DNA from: Saururus chinensis
Taxonomy: Eukaryota > Streptophyta > Magnoliopsida > Piperales > Saururaceae
NCBI GenBank assembly: GCA_035235625.1
Contig: CP141145.1
Location: forward strand, 6,448,001 to 6,512,000
DNA: 64,000 bases
Direction: 5' to 3'
Shown here piece by piece: positions 36,845 to 47,280 of this stretch; the first letter of the stretch is position 1, and every line of letters begins with the position of its first letter. The notes beneath the pieces were generated by a model, which worked only from the letters and a program-made list of their open reading frames with translations, had not been told where the DNA came from and ran no database searches. The position numbers and the translations under genes were made by a program.

Positions 36845-37348
36845 GTGCCTTCGGGAACCAAGGGTATGAAGCTCATCTATCAGGTCAAGGAACTGTCATT
36901 GGTTGGGTATAGTGATTTGGACTATGTTGGGGACCCAGATGATAGGAAATCCACTGCAGATTTTGTATTCATGTTTGGAGGTGGTGCTATAGCTTGGGCT
37001 AGTAAGAAGCAAAGGAGTGTAGTAAAGTCAACCATGGAAGCTGAATTTTATGCATGTAGTTCATCATCTTCAGAAGCAGTGTGGATTAAAGATTTACTAG
37101 TTAGGCTTAGGCTAGAGAGCTAGGCTGATTCTCCCGTCCAGATATTTTGTGATAATTTGGCAACTGTGTCAACACTTGAAAATGGAGAAATTAGCGCTAG
37201 AGTTAAACATATCAAAGTACATTACTACTTTGTGTTTGACATGCTACAGAAAGGAATGTTGGTGGTAAACAATCTTCTTACTTTTGAGATGTTGGCAGCT
37301 GTTAATGAAGGCCTTAACAACATATCAGTTTGTACGACTTGTTCATAG
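36845..37348 (+). pseudogene. Copia RNase H remnant
   Basis: The open frame at 36845-37123 reads GYSDLDYVGDPDDRKSTADF, then VFMFGGGAIAWASKKQRSV and STMEAEFYACSSSSSEAVWI, the conserved copia RNase H block with its DxD-type start and the AExxA region. A stop follows LRLES. The next piece, at 37157-37348, continues with ARVKHIKVHYYFV, the usual RHIDVKYHFV-like end. The protein is broken and not functional. Confidence 0.8.
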
Positions 37349-37469
37349 TATAGGACTTCCACAGGGCCAGGGCACCAGTTCTTGTTAAGTTTAGTATGAA
37401 CATTTTGCCTAGAGGAGACTATGATAGAACTATGTGCATAAGTTACTATTTGGTCCATGGGCACTTCAC

Positions 37470-37482
37470 CCCAAGTGGGGGA
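37470..37482 (+). other. Polypurine tract of the copia element
   Basis: CCCAAGTGGGGGAT immediately precedes the 3' LTR start. The purine run AAGTGGGGGA is at the expected place for plus-strand priming. Confidence 0.6.
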
Positions 37483-38211
37483 TTTTGGGTTAGTGGGTCT
37501 GATGCCCACAAAACCAAAAAAGGAAATAGAAGAAAGAGACATGAGGGAGAGTGGGTCTCGTGGGCCCCATCTGATGAGTTATAATGGGATAGGACTTGGT
37601 CAGTCTTATCCCAATACGAAATCAGCTAGAGGGAGAGTTGGAGATGGACTCTCCCACTCTCACCATATAACTCTCCCTTCACGTGAGCAATGTATAGAGG
37701 TTGTGTGAGACGACTTGTAAAAGCATAAAAACACAAAAGCTTTTTTCTCCTCTTTGTGTGCTTGACGAACCAAGGAAGAGGTGGATCTTCTTCAAGTTTT
37801 TTGCACACTGAAGCAAGACTCTCTCTTTTCTTTGTTATTCTTCCTTCAAGTCCTCTCAAGCTAATTTTTTCAGCAAATTGGCTAAGGAGCGAAGGGCTTC
37901 TCTTGGTCTTAAGAGAAGGGATACATTAAAGAGGTAATTTTGATTCCCTTTATTTATAATTGAAATAAAGAAAAGGTTGTGTTTAATATCGGGTGATTGG
38001 CCACATCTTTGTGGCTCAGCCGCTAAAGTTCAGTAGTTCTTAATTCATGCTTGATTATTGTTAATCTTAAATATTTTTGAATTGATCTACTGCTTATATG
38101 CATGTTCTTGTTTTGAATGCATGCGAATTAATTGTGAGGGACATAAAGGTTTAAGTTTTGTACATCTACATGCTGAGCTCACCACCAAGCTTCTGTTACT
38201 ACCACTTAACA
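37483..38211 (+). mobile_element. 3' LTR of the copia element
   Basis: It aligns with the 5' LTR at 22495-23199 along its whole length and ends CCACTTAACA, followed by the ACACC target duplication. The first base pair has changed from TG to TT. About 24 bp are present here and not in the 5' LTR, mainly around GGAGAGTTGGAGATGG near 37632. Confidence 0.85.
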
Positions 38212-38369
38212 ACACCGTCCACTCAGACCCCTACTCCATTGTGCTGACCAAGTTAATGATCCTCCATGCTGGCTACCTATATGAGTACAGTTGTGGGGGT
38301 GGGCCTCACATGGGAGAGTTGGGGGTGGCGGTGGACCAGGTGCGGCTAGGGTCATCCTATGCCATGTAG
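38212..38369 (+). pseudogene. EPC1-like family 64 glycosyltransferase, right half of the split exon
   Basis: Directly after the copia LTR the plus strand reads TVHSDPYSIVLTKLMILHAG, then YLYEYSCGGGPHMGEL and a degenerate VDQVR segment before a stop. This matches the EPC1-type GT64 block YTVHPDxYSIVLTKFM...YLFEYSCxGG...MxEMRxIVD. Removing the element and one copy of ACACC puts this block in the same frame as the left half at 22300-22494. The usual RNCEDILMNF continuation is not readable, and the remaining C-terminus is not seen. Confidence 0.7.
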
Positions 38370-38775
38370 GTGTCGAAGTAGTCAAACTAGGCATTAAGTA
38401 AGAACAACGTCTTGATGAAATAGTCATTGAAAGAGAGGGCTTGTGGTTGGTCTCCACCTTTGTCACCATCATGATGCAAGACCAGAGCCTCCTTGCCACC
38501 CGCATCAGGTTCTCCACATCCTTTGTTTCCTCCCCTCCGTCTTTTCAACGGAGCCCCCCACCTCCGTTTTTGCCGGTCGTCTATGGACTGTCGTGGGCAT
38601 TCCACCTCCATCTGATCTGCCACACAGAAGGGGGAATGAGTTTGGCCCACGGCCATGTCAGTTGGACTCGGGCACTTGGCTAGCCATAAATTGACCCTTC
38701 CCTTTGAGTTTTCTCTATTGCCGACTAAAGAAGCAAGGAAGGAGCCGCCAACCACTACCCTGTGTGATTCCGACA

Positions 38776-38831
<56 letters not shown>

Positions 38832-38953
38832 GGGGCATGTGCCAGCTGCCATGGGAGGAGGAGAGCCATGCATGGGAGGGGGTAGTAGTAGTAGTAAATG
38901 GTATGGGTTCATGCAGAACAAGTGCAAAAAACAAAGTTGTGTTGTTTCAAAAT
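38370..38953. other. Flank of the glycosyltransferase pseudogene, partly simple repeat
   Basis: The stretch is GC-richer than its surroundings and has overlapping open frames on both strands, none with a recognised domain. About 80 bp at 38670-38750 also occur at 5637-5715. It may be decayed gene or intron sequence belonging to the pseudogene, but I cannot show that. Confidence 0.4.
38779..38826. repeat. (GA)n microsatellite
   Basis: About 24 uninterrupted GA units. It creates long open frames encoding alternating Arg-Glu on one strand and Ser-Leu on the other, which are artefacts. Confidence 0.95.
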
Positions 38954-40824
38954 ACTAGTGTAAGGTCCCTGATTTTTCTACGATTTTATGTGATTTTTTT
39001 GCTATTTTTTTGGTCACTTTTCGGCGGGAAAATGTGATGCTTTGGCATATTCGTATTTGTGTATTTACTTCATATTTATACCCGTAGAGTTGGGTGTGGG
39101 GCTTAGTCGCAGATCGTAGGCTTCACCGCATGCTTAGGGAGTGAATTTTGGAGCTACAATGCGTAATCGGGAGGTAAACACGTGTGGGGACATAAATGTA
39201 AAAATAAAAAAGAGTATAGAAATCCAGAATCCAAAGATCAGATTCAAGAAAACTTACGTCCATTAAGTTTTTCATGTCAAGTGAGTTGGGAGAGAAACCC
39301 GAGTGATATTCTGGTTGCTCCGTTCTCCCTCCTCCATCATCGTATTTTGTCGGTTCTTGTCAGGATCCTCTTTGCCTCACCGCCACGAGTCCGTAGGTAC
39401 CATCTATGACCGCAGCTATGTCCTCTTCGCTCCTCCACGAGGTACCGAACTTTTCTTCGATTTTTCTCTCCTTCAAATCTTATTTTTGAGCCGTGGGGGT
39501 GCGATTTTGATGTCGTTTGCAGCCACCCTCAACTAGACTTATGTTTAGTTGGATGCTAGGAACCCATAGGCGCTGGCTAGAGCCACTGCCATGCTTTCTT
39601 CGCTTCGCTGTGAGCTACCGACACTTTGGTCAGGTTTTAGTTATATTTTCATTTCACTGTCCATGATGTTTTTTTGACACTAGTGTGTTTCCGGTCGTCG
39701 TCTGGCCACCAGACAAACTCCGTCCAGACTACTTCGACCCGATGTTGGTTGGGGGTTGCTGTTTTTGACCCCGCTTCACCTCTATTGTCTTGCTCTGCCC
39801 GATTAGATGCTTTGGGTGCATCTCAGGTCGTTGTCATTGGCGAGTCGTGGGCCATTTGACCATCGTGGGCTCTGCCCCGGCTAGGTGACAGTGAGGGTCA
39901 GCCCCACTTAGCCCGATTATACCTCTGCTTGGAATGTGTCGTTTGCCTTTGCCCTATACCGTGCGAGATGCACAACTGCCTGCACCAAATGTGTTGGTTG
40001 TGGGTGGCGATTGGCGATGTCGCCACTGTAATCAGCCACCACCTTCTGGCCATAGCTCAGTTACCCTTTTGTGGGCCTTGGGCCACTACCGTCTGACCCA
40101 TGTCCCCATAGAGTGGTCCTTTTTGGCCGCGTGTGCATGTGGCCACGTGTGTGCTTTTAGGTTTAGGATCCGTATTTGTGCCGTCTGACCATCGGTTGGC
40201 TCTACTACTGAATGGAGTTGACATCGGAGTCCACCACCTCTCCTTTGTCCTCGAGCATCGCCCCACGCCCTCCGCCTTATGAGGGCCCTCGATGATGCGA
40301 AATCAATGCCGTTGGGTATTGTCCACGACCGATTTTGACGTCTTACAGCCGGCTGAGTACTTCTCAACTGCTGGCCGACCTTCAATTAATACACCCTAGA
40401 CTTTTGGTTACACTGCCACTTATGTTGGCACTATCTTTCTCCCGGCCGCCCTAGTGTACCGCCATTGGTTTCAGATTTTGTCGCATTTACTTCTGACACC
40501 CCGTTTGGCCGTGATTATTTCTGGCACTTCCTAAAATACTCAGGACAATAGTTCTCTTAACTTGGCGATGATTTTGGCCGCCAACTCCGCTGCCGCTGCC
40601 ATCATCGTGTGCTCTCTATCGAACATCATGATTACGAGGTAGGGGAGCTTTGAACTCGTAATTTCATGATAACATGCTTTGAATGAGTAGCAGCATGCTA
40701 GGATTGTATGATTCAATCCTTTGGATGCTAAATCATGATCCGTTTGCATGATGTAAGAGGATATATTATGCCATGTTGAAATGCATATGACATGCATGTG
40801 GGCTGTATGTATGTTTGAAGTATG

Positions 40825-41185
40825 TTGGTAAGCTTCGTATGTGGATTGAGTATGTGCTAGTGATGACTAGCGTGCTTGTTGGTAAGCTTCATATGTGGAT
40901 TGAGTATGTGCTAGTGATGGCTAGCATATTTGTTGGTAAGCTTCGTATGTTGATTGAGTATGTGCTAGTGATGGCTAGCGTGTATGTTTGTAAGCTTCGT
41001 ATGTGGATTGAGTATGTGTTAGTGATGGTTAGCGTGTTTGTTGGTAAGCATGTGCTAGTGATGGCTAGCGTGTTTGTTGGTAAGCTTCATATGTGGATTG
41101 AGTATGTGCTAGTGACGACTAGCGAATATGTTTCTACGCATGTGTATGTATGTACTAGTGATGGCTAGCGAGTATATTGGTAAGT
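40825..41185. repeat. 54 bp minisatellite in the solo LTR
   Basis: TTGGTAAGCTTC-type blocks start at 40825, 40879, 40933, 40987, 41041 and 41077. The period is 54 bp, with one unit shortened to 36 bp. Each unit contains ATGTGGATTGAGTATGTG and CTAGTGATGGCTAGCG. Because 54 is a multiple of three, the array stays open for 117 codons as a repeated 18-residue peptide. I regard this as a by-product of the repeat length. Confidence 0.9.
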
Positions 41186-41967
41186 TATGTATGAAAGTAT
41201 GTGTATGCTATACATATGTGTGATAGGCATACGTATGTATGATGGCTATTTGCCTATGCTATGGATATGTGTATGTGCATGTGGGCAGAGGTATGAGCTA
41301 TGGATGGTAAGAAGTGACAGTGTTTGGTATGGATTTGGATATGATGTGTAAGCGTATGACGGATGACAAAGGATATGAGTATGATGGGCGAGGATTGGAG
41401 TGGATTGTTTTATATCAGAGCGATGTTGGGGGATTGTGAGACAGTAAGAGTGTGCATAATTGTACAAGCATAATGTACACATTATGAAGTGAAGAGTAAG
41501 CATAATAAGTGAGGTATAAGTAAGAGGCTGATAACTAAGTTTGGCTCTGAGGAGCTTAGTTTGATGACATTTGTGTAAGATGTTTTGGCCATAAGGTGGA
41601 TGGCGGAGTATGTAAGACTGTAGGGATTTGATGTACGATGAGTTGATCATGATATGGATGGGTTAAGTGAAGTCTGCTACCCTGATGAACTAGGGTTTCG
41701 GATCGGGCTCAGCTTCGGTTTGATCAGAGGAGCACAGTATGTTTGAGTGCTTATGTGGCATAATTGTACCACATAAATTACTTAATTCAAACTTGAATTA
41801 TAAGCATAGCTAATGATAGCATTGTGAGTTTGAGACCTGAGGGTTCGACAGATTAAGTTCTATGTTTGAGCTAGCAAATAATGAGTCGGCTGAGCATTTC
41901 TCATGTCTTCCCATGGTGTTTATCCTGCGGGATGTTGTCTGTGTGCTGTATAGAGCACTAGACGTCT

Positions 41968-42310
41968 GATGCTCTGTTGAGAGCGACATATGTTTCTGAT
42001 TTGGTGTGTGTGTTGTATAAGCCAAGACGTTTGATGCTATGTTGAGAGCGACATATGTTTCCGATTTGGTCTGTGTGTTGTATAAGCCCAGACATTTGAT
42101 GCTCTGTTGAGAGCGGCATATGTTTTCGACTTCATCTGTGTGCTATATAAGCCTAGACATTTGATGCTCTGTTGAGAGCAGCGTATGTTTTTGATTTCAT
42201 CTGTGTGTTGTATAAGCCCAGACATTTGATGCTCTGTTGAGAGTGACATATGTTTTTGATTTGGTTTATGTGTTGTATAAGCCTAGATGTTTGATGCTTT
42301 GTTGAGAGCG
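41968..42310. repeat. 65 bp minisatellite in the solo LTR
   Basis: GATGCTCTGTTGAGAGC-type blocks start at 41968, 42033, 42098, 42163, 42228 and 42293, exactly 65 bp apart. The related solo LTR at 26741-30097 has a single such block near 28967, so the array expanded in this copy. Minus-strand open frames here are artefacts of the repeat. Confidence 0.9.
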
Positions 42311-42420
42311 TTGTATGATTTCTGCCCAAGAGTGACATTGTATGGTTCTGCCCAATAGTGGCACTGTATGATTTTGCCGAAGAGTGGCACTGTATGATTT
42401 TTGCCAAAGAGTGGCACTAG
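42311..42420. repeat. Short tandem repeat of about 30 bp
   Basis: Four units of the type GCCxAAGAGTGGCACTGTATGAT follow the 65 bp array. A single related GCCCAAGTGTGGCAT occurs in the other solo LTR at about 28996. Confidence 0.65.
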
Positions 42421-42709
42421 AACTATAAGACCGATAATGGTGGGCAATTCTATGTCACTATATGACCCATTATGGTGGGCAACTGTATGACCCCTTATGT
42501 GTGGGTGTTTATGTTTGCGCGTTCAGGTAAGTAGTATCATGGACCTGCTCTTACCTATTTGATCCTGTGCCCCATGAGCATTGGTGTGCCTTACCTTCGA
42601 AAAAGTCAATGACATCTAGTCACTCCTGGAGGTTAAGGTGATGCCGCAGTGACATTCTTTTCCATTTGACGTTGAAGCTTATTAGTTGTAATGAGCTTCA
42701 GTGGTCGAT

Positions 42710-43045
42710 AGTATGTGTACGACTATAAGAGTATGAGTATGAGCATGATTGTAAGAGTATAAATATGTGTACGACTGTAAGAATATGAGTATGAGTACGA
42801 TTGTAAGAGTATGTTTCTGAGTAAGATAATAAGTGTATGATTTTGAGTAAGACTGTACGAGTAAGGTTGTACGAGTAAGATTGTATGAGTAAGGTCGTAC
42901 AAGTATGTGTAAGTGATATGAGTAAGCATATGACTATACGAGTAAGGTCATACAAGTAAGTGTAAGATTGTACGAGTAAGGTCGTACAGGTATGTGTAAG
43001 TTGTTTGAGTAAGTGTACGATAGTATGAGTAAGTTTGTAAGACCC
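42710..43045. repeat. Degenerate GAGTAAG/GTACGA tandem repeat
   Basis: Short units of roughly 12-16 bp, such as GAGTAAGATTGTAC and GAGTATGAGTA, repeat with many variations. They give rise to Tyr/Ser/Leu-rich open frames on the minus strand that are not genes. Confidence 0.75.
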
Positions 43046-43758
43046 TGAATAAGGGTGTTTGTGTAAGTTTGATTCGATGGTTTGTTTGGCATGTTTGTAT
43101 GCGTATGAGCATGATTATAATATGCCTACTTGCTTCATGTTTGAGTTGCATGAACGTATCTATGTATGGATTTACTGAGTTCATTATTTAGAACTCCCCT
43201 ATTGGGTATGTTCCTACTATGTATGAAAATACTTATTACCCTACTTTTTAGCCCCATTGTTCGGGAGGTTTTGCAGGTTTGTGCGGAGAGCTCCTGGAGA
43301 TGGACACTCATTTTCGCGGTGGATTGATTCCCTTGGACTCAGGTATATCCTTGACTCACTACGAGTTTTCTTTGTGCCACGATTTGTTGTATTGGGTGAG
43401 ACGAGAATTAAGATGTTTATGTATTCTGGACTTTTAGTTTGGATCAGACTATGGACTGTTATGGGACTTGTACTTAGAGATGCCTAGGAGTGATTTGTAT
43501 TTAAAGTCTATGATCATAGCAATTTATTCGTACGTTTGTTTTCAAGTAGCGCCTGTAGATGTTTGGTTTTGTTGTACAATATTTGATCGAATGAGTAACA
43601 ATTTTGATAGGAAAAACTGATGTGTTATGTTTTATATTATAAAACTATTTTCACAAGTTTCGTATTCGTCATTTTTCCCAATTTATAGCAGTTATATTGC
43701 AAAAATTTTCAGTGAATTTTAAGGAAAATGTATAAAAAATCTCGGGCGTTACAACTAG

Positions 43759-45900
43759 TACATGAGTTTCTTTATTTCAAATGAAAAATTTTAAGTTTCA
43801 TCATTTTAAAAGACGAAACCTAAGTTTTATTTATCCCAGGAGAAAATTTATAGAAAGTAAGTTTCTTCCCTTTCAATGATGAAACTTGGGAAAAAAATAA
43901 AATAAAAAATGTTGCAGGTGTCGGTGCTAAACCTAGCACTTGCGTGATAGAAATAAACATCATAATGAGAATTAAATATCTCTCTTTGTTATTTTGATAA
44001 TTATTTATTATTTAATAATATTTATTTAATTTTCTAGCAAATAAACACAATATAATACTTTATATTGTTGCAAGTGAATCTAGAAAGTCTCAGCATATAA
44101 CTTTTGACACTTTTGAAATTACTATTTCATCATTCTGAAGGGTTGAAATGTAAAATTCACTCGATTTGCACACTTATAATATATGTAGATAAGTGTAATG
44201 AGTGCAAATGACATTTATAAAGTTACTCCACAAGTTTACATCAATCTATATATTGAAAAAATTATGTATTTACCAAAAATTGCCACATTAGCCTAAATTG
44301 GCAAGTAAACATGCAAAATTAATTTTGAGAATGATCAAAATCCACACATATACAATCAACATGTAATCTCATCCATAATCATCAAAATTATTACAATTAG
44401 CTGCACAAATTAACCAAGAAATAATCAAATTGAAATTGGGTAATTTACCAAAATTGCCCTTTTGGATTTGTATTAGGTTTTAAAACAATTTCTTGATCCA
44501 TAAACTGAGCCAAACAATAAAAAGCAATATGAAGTCCAACCATCCACTATCAGATCATGTAAGAATATTGCACAACTAGTATGTAATTAAGGGCTAATTG
44601 ATTATGCCCTGATATATCCCTAATCAAGGCAAAATTTGGGGCAAATTGGGAAATTGTAGCATAAAACTACCAAAACCATGCCTTTGATACCTCTCTTTGG
44701 TTGAGTTTAGTAGAAGTAGAGTGAATTACCTAATGGTAATGCCAATTTTTTTACAAAAGATTCCGCCTATAAGCTTGTTCCTTTTACATAAAATATCAAA
44801 CATTATAAATAAAAATTACATTGAATAATATTAAATAAACAATTATTTACATATATAAATTTGCAATAAAGTAGATTAATTACTACAACCTTTTGGAGGA
44901 GTTTGCCCTAGGCCACAATTTGCAATAATCACTTGAAAACAAACCTTTTATGATGATGAAAAACACACAAAATAAAAGAAAATACCCAACACCTAATGTG
45001 CAAGAAAAAAAAGTTTTTGTGTTGTTACTTCACTCGAACCCATGGAAAGCCATATTGGTATAGATAACCATGGATATTGATACACATTGATGATATGCTT
45101 AGTATGCATCAAAGTAGACATGAACCTTGAATGTATTTTAAATATTATAAAAGTTGATAATATATTATCATAACAAATTTCTTAAATGAACAATAGATGA
45201 AAAAGTGATGTAAATTATTTACATTGGGGGGGGGGGGTATGTAATTCTTAGATGATGACCCATTCATAATAAGATTATTAGATGAGATAAACTAATATTA
45301 TGAATAATCTTAAAGGCGAGCCAACCTTTTAGTAAGAGCATTAAGCTGATCATAATTCTATATTAAAAATGTGGGCCATGTAAACTCTTCCTCCATCCAA
45401 TATTATGTGTTCTAGAATTAGCTCAATTTAAAACCACATAAGGTACTTAACATGAGATAGATAAATATTACGTAAAAGCCTATAAATTAGATGTATAAGT
45501 AAATGCATAGGCACATAACACTATATATAGAATAAATTTTTTTTATCTAAATTGTAAGAACACACCTTATTGATCTCATATAATTGTAATATTTTTTAAT
45601 TTTTATACCTTGTCAATGTTAGTATAATATAATTTAATTAATTAATTAAACTTTAAAATCAAGAAGAATGACCAAATATTTTTCAAGTAAAAAATTTTAA
45701 TTAATAAAAAAAATTGTATATCAATATATATATATTAATTATATTAATAAAATATAATTAATATTATCAATACATTTCCATCTTTTGTATAAGTGTATGC
45801 CATCTCAGTATGCATCGTATTGACCGGCCTTCCATGCTCCAAGACTTTTTTTTTAGGGGGGGGAGGGGTCGATACAGGACCTTTTTCGCCATGCAGGAAC
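43759..45900. other. AT-rich intergenic stretch
   Basis: No coding region is supported. The stretch is rich in A and T, with a run of 12 G at 45226-45237 and TA-rich blocks near 45720-45770. A minus-strand open frame at 45744-46166 has no recognisable domain and overlaps the upstream region of the zinc-finger gene. Confidence 0.5.
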
Positions 45901-46300
45901 AACTTAAAGGACATGCTTTTTAGCAAGCTGCCGTGGAAATGAACTAGCACCGTCTGCCGGAAGCCAAAGCCACATTGGACAGGCTTCAAAAGTCTGGACG
46001 CCGATTCGCTGCATTTGGACGTACTCTTTTGGCAGTGACTTACTTCCTCGTTCAGGGCTTTGTTCGAATCACAGTCGTTCATGGTTGTCGCGTGGATGGA
46101 TTTACGTGGATTATCCCCCTGACGGCGTGGGCATTTCAACTTGCATGCACACTGCGCACTTCCCATGTCGGTGTCGCCACGCCAGTGCGCTCTCGTTAGA
46201 CTTCAAATGGAGCGAACAGTGCAAAAGCACATCGTCATAGAGCTTTTTATGCGTTCAACTCGGTGAATCTTTATATACCGAAAGCTGCACATCGGCTGCT
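45900..46300 (+). promoter_or_regulatory. Upstream region and TATA box of the GRF zinc-finger gene
   Basis: Base composition becomes more GC-rich from about 45.9 kb. TTTATATACC at 46270-46279 is a good plant TATA box, and transcription would then start near 46300-46310. A 5' UTR exon ending CTTCTCAAG at 46364 is followed by a donor GTAAAA. No specific operator or known cis-element is claimed. Confidence 0.5.
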
Positions 46301-46364
46301 GGCTTTTTCCAATTCCAACGGCTGATTCTCTACTGAAATCCTTCCAGCGATTCGTCTTCTCAAG
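46300..46364 (+). other. 5' UTR exon of the GRF zinc-finger gene (predicted)
   Basis: Predicted between the TATA-derived start and a GTAAAA donor. It carries no ATG. The 5' UTR intron would run 46365-46902 and end CATGATCAG. It is supported only by splice motifs and position. Confidence 0.45.
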
Positions 46365-46932
46365 GTAAAAATTCATGCGATTCTGGAAATGGGTTTTGGC
46401 TTTCTGCTTATGTACGTCGGAAAAAATGTTGTTTTGTGCTTCGCTCGCTGTGTCTGAAAGCTGGTGGTGTTCTTGGGCTCGTTTTGGTTGATTGATGTCC
46501 CACTTTTTTGCCTTTTTTCTGCGCTGTTTCCGGATTTCTCATCACTTTGTTTCCCGATTTGCGTCCGGAAGGAAGATCGGAAGATAGTGCCAATTACCGG
46601 TAGCTTTTCACTAGTTCAGTGGAGTGTCCTCTGCTTTTCAACATGAGGGTTTTTTCCACTTTCCTTTTCAGCTTGCCAAGTTCAGAATTTAGTGGTGTTC
46701 GTAAGATTGCATTTCAGCTTCTTCTGAGTTTTTCTATGAATTTGATCTTGAAAATCATCTCTGTTTTTTTCCCGGTAAATCAGAGTAAAAGAAAAGATAA
46801 GATCTTTTGGAGTCCTTCCTAAACAAAATTAAGATTTCTATGTCTAGTTTTCATTTTGAGGATTATTTCCCCTTTTGTTCTACCACATGCTGGCATGATC
46901 AGGTCACTGCTGAAAAAGGAGCAGAGAGATTA

Positions 46933-47280
46933 ATGGAGGAGATGGGTGCTGAGGTCGAGCGATGCGGGAACCCACCTCTCCCGGAGTCTGATAAGGCAGA
47001 TGGAAGAGTAGCCAGGAGAGACTTCGCAAGCCCCGGCGCCAGCGGAAGCCCAGGCCGGCTGGCGGAGCGGATGAAAAAGGACACTTGCTTCGCCTGCAAG
47101 CAGAAGGGTCACTGGGCCCTCCACTGCCCCGCCAGGAGGCCTGGTGGGCCGTCAACTGCCGCCGGCGCAGCGAAAATTCCGGACAGGAATTGCAGGTGCG
47201 GCGGTGGGCCCTGCCTCGTCCTCCCCTCATCGACGCCCCCGAACCAGGGCCGCAAGTTCTACTACTGCCCCGTTCGTCAG
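46933..47280 (+). CDS. Coding exon 1: zinc knuckle and first part of GRF finger 1
   Basis: The exon encodes 116 residues. The start ATG lies 30 bases after the predicted 5' UTR acceptor at 46902. The N-terminal 50 residues are polar and GC-rich. The zinc knuckle has C52, C55, H60 and C65 with CX2CX4HX4C spacing. GRF finger 1 begins NCRCGGGPC at residues 86-94 and reaches GRKFYYCPVRQ at the exon end. The donor is CAG|GTCCGT. The open frame continues upstream to 46807, but that part reads like intron. Reverse-strand frames are shadows. Confidence 0.85.

Larger units (their letters stand above)
22490..38216 (+). mobile_element. Ty1/copia element with 5 bp target duplication, nested
   Basis: The element spans 22495-38211 and is flanked by ACACC at 22490-22494 and 38212-38216. 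It has LTRs of 705 and 729 bp, a primer-binding site, and remnants of gag, protease, integrase, RT and RNase H in copia order on the plus strand. A second element (26399-35694) interrupts it between integrase and RT. Many stops and indels break the polyprotein. The host site is an exon of a GT64 pseudogene. Confidence 0.85.
38954..43758 (+). mobile_element. Solo LTR, 4795 bp, with 5 bp target duplication ACTAG
   Basis: The insert spans 38959-43753. It begins TGTAAGGTCCCTG, ends TCTCGGGCGTTACA, and is flanked by ACTAG at 38954-38958 and 43754-43758. Its ends are not repeats of each other. It belongs to the same family as 26741-30097: both share the sequence near 42525 (TCAGGTAAGTAGTATCATGG), the CCCCATGAGCA block and the last 150 bp. 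The greater length is partly due to expanded minisatellites (40.8-41.2, 41.97-42.3, 42.3-42.4 and 42.7-43.0 kb). A GC-rich interior at 39.6-40.6 kb gives spurious open frames. Confidence 0.8.

Noticed and set aside
38655..38885. Open frames with alternating Arg-Glu or Ser-Leu
   Set aside because: They are translations of the (GA)n microsatellite at 38779-38826.
40815..41168. 117-codon open frame with a repeated 18-residue peptide
   Set aside because: It is the direct translation of the 54 bp minisatellite; the repeat length is a multiple of three, which keeps any open frame open.
45744..46166. 140-codon minus-strand open frame upstream of the GRF gene
   Set aside because: No recognisable domain, an AT-rich start and a poly-proline/lysine run from a C/T tract; it overlaps the promoter of the plus-strand gene.
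46899..47230. Minus-strand open frames opposite coding exon 1
   Set aside because: The plus strand encodes clear zinc-knuckle and GRF motifs with correct splice phase; the minus-strand frames are shadows of GC-rich coding DNA.
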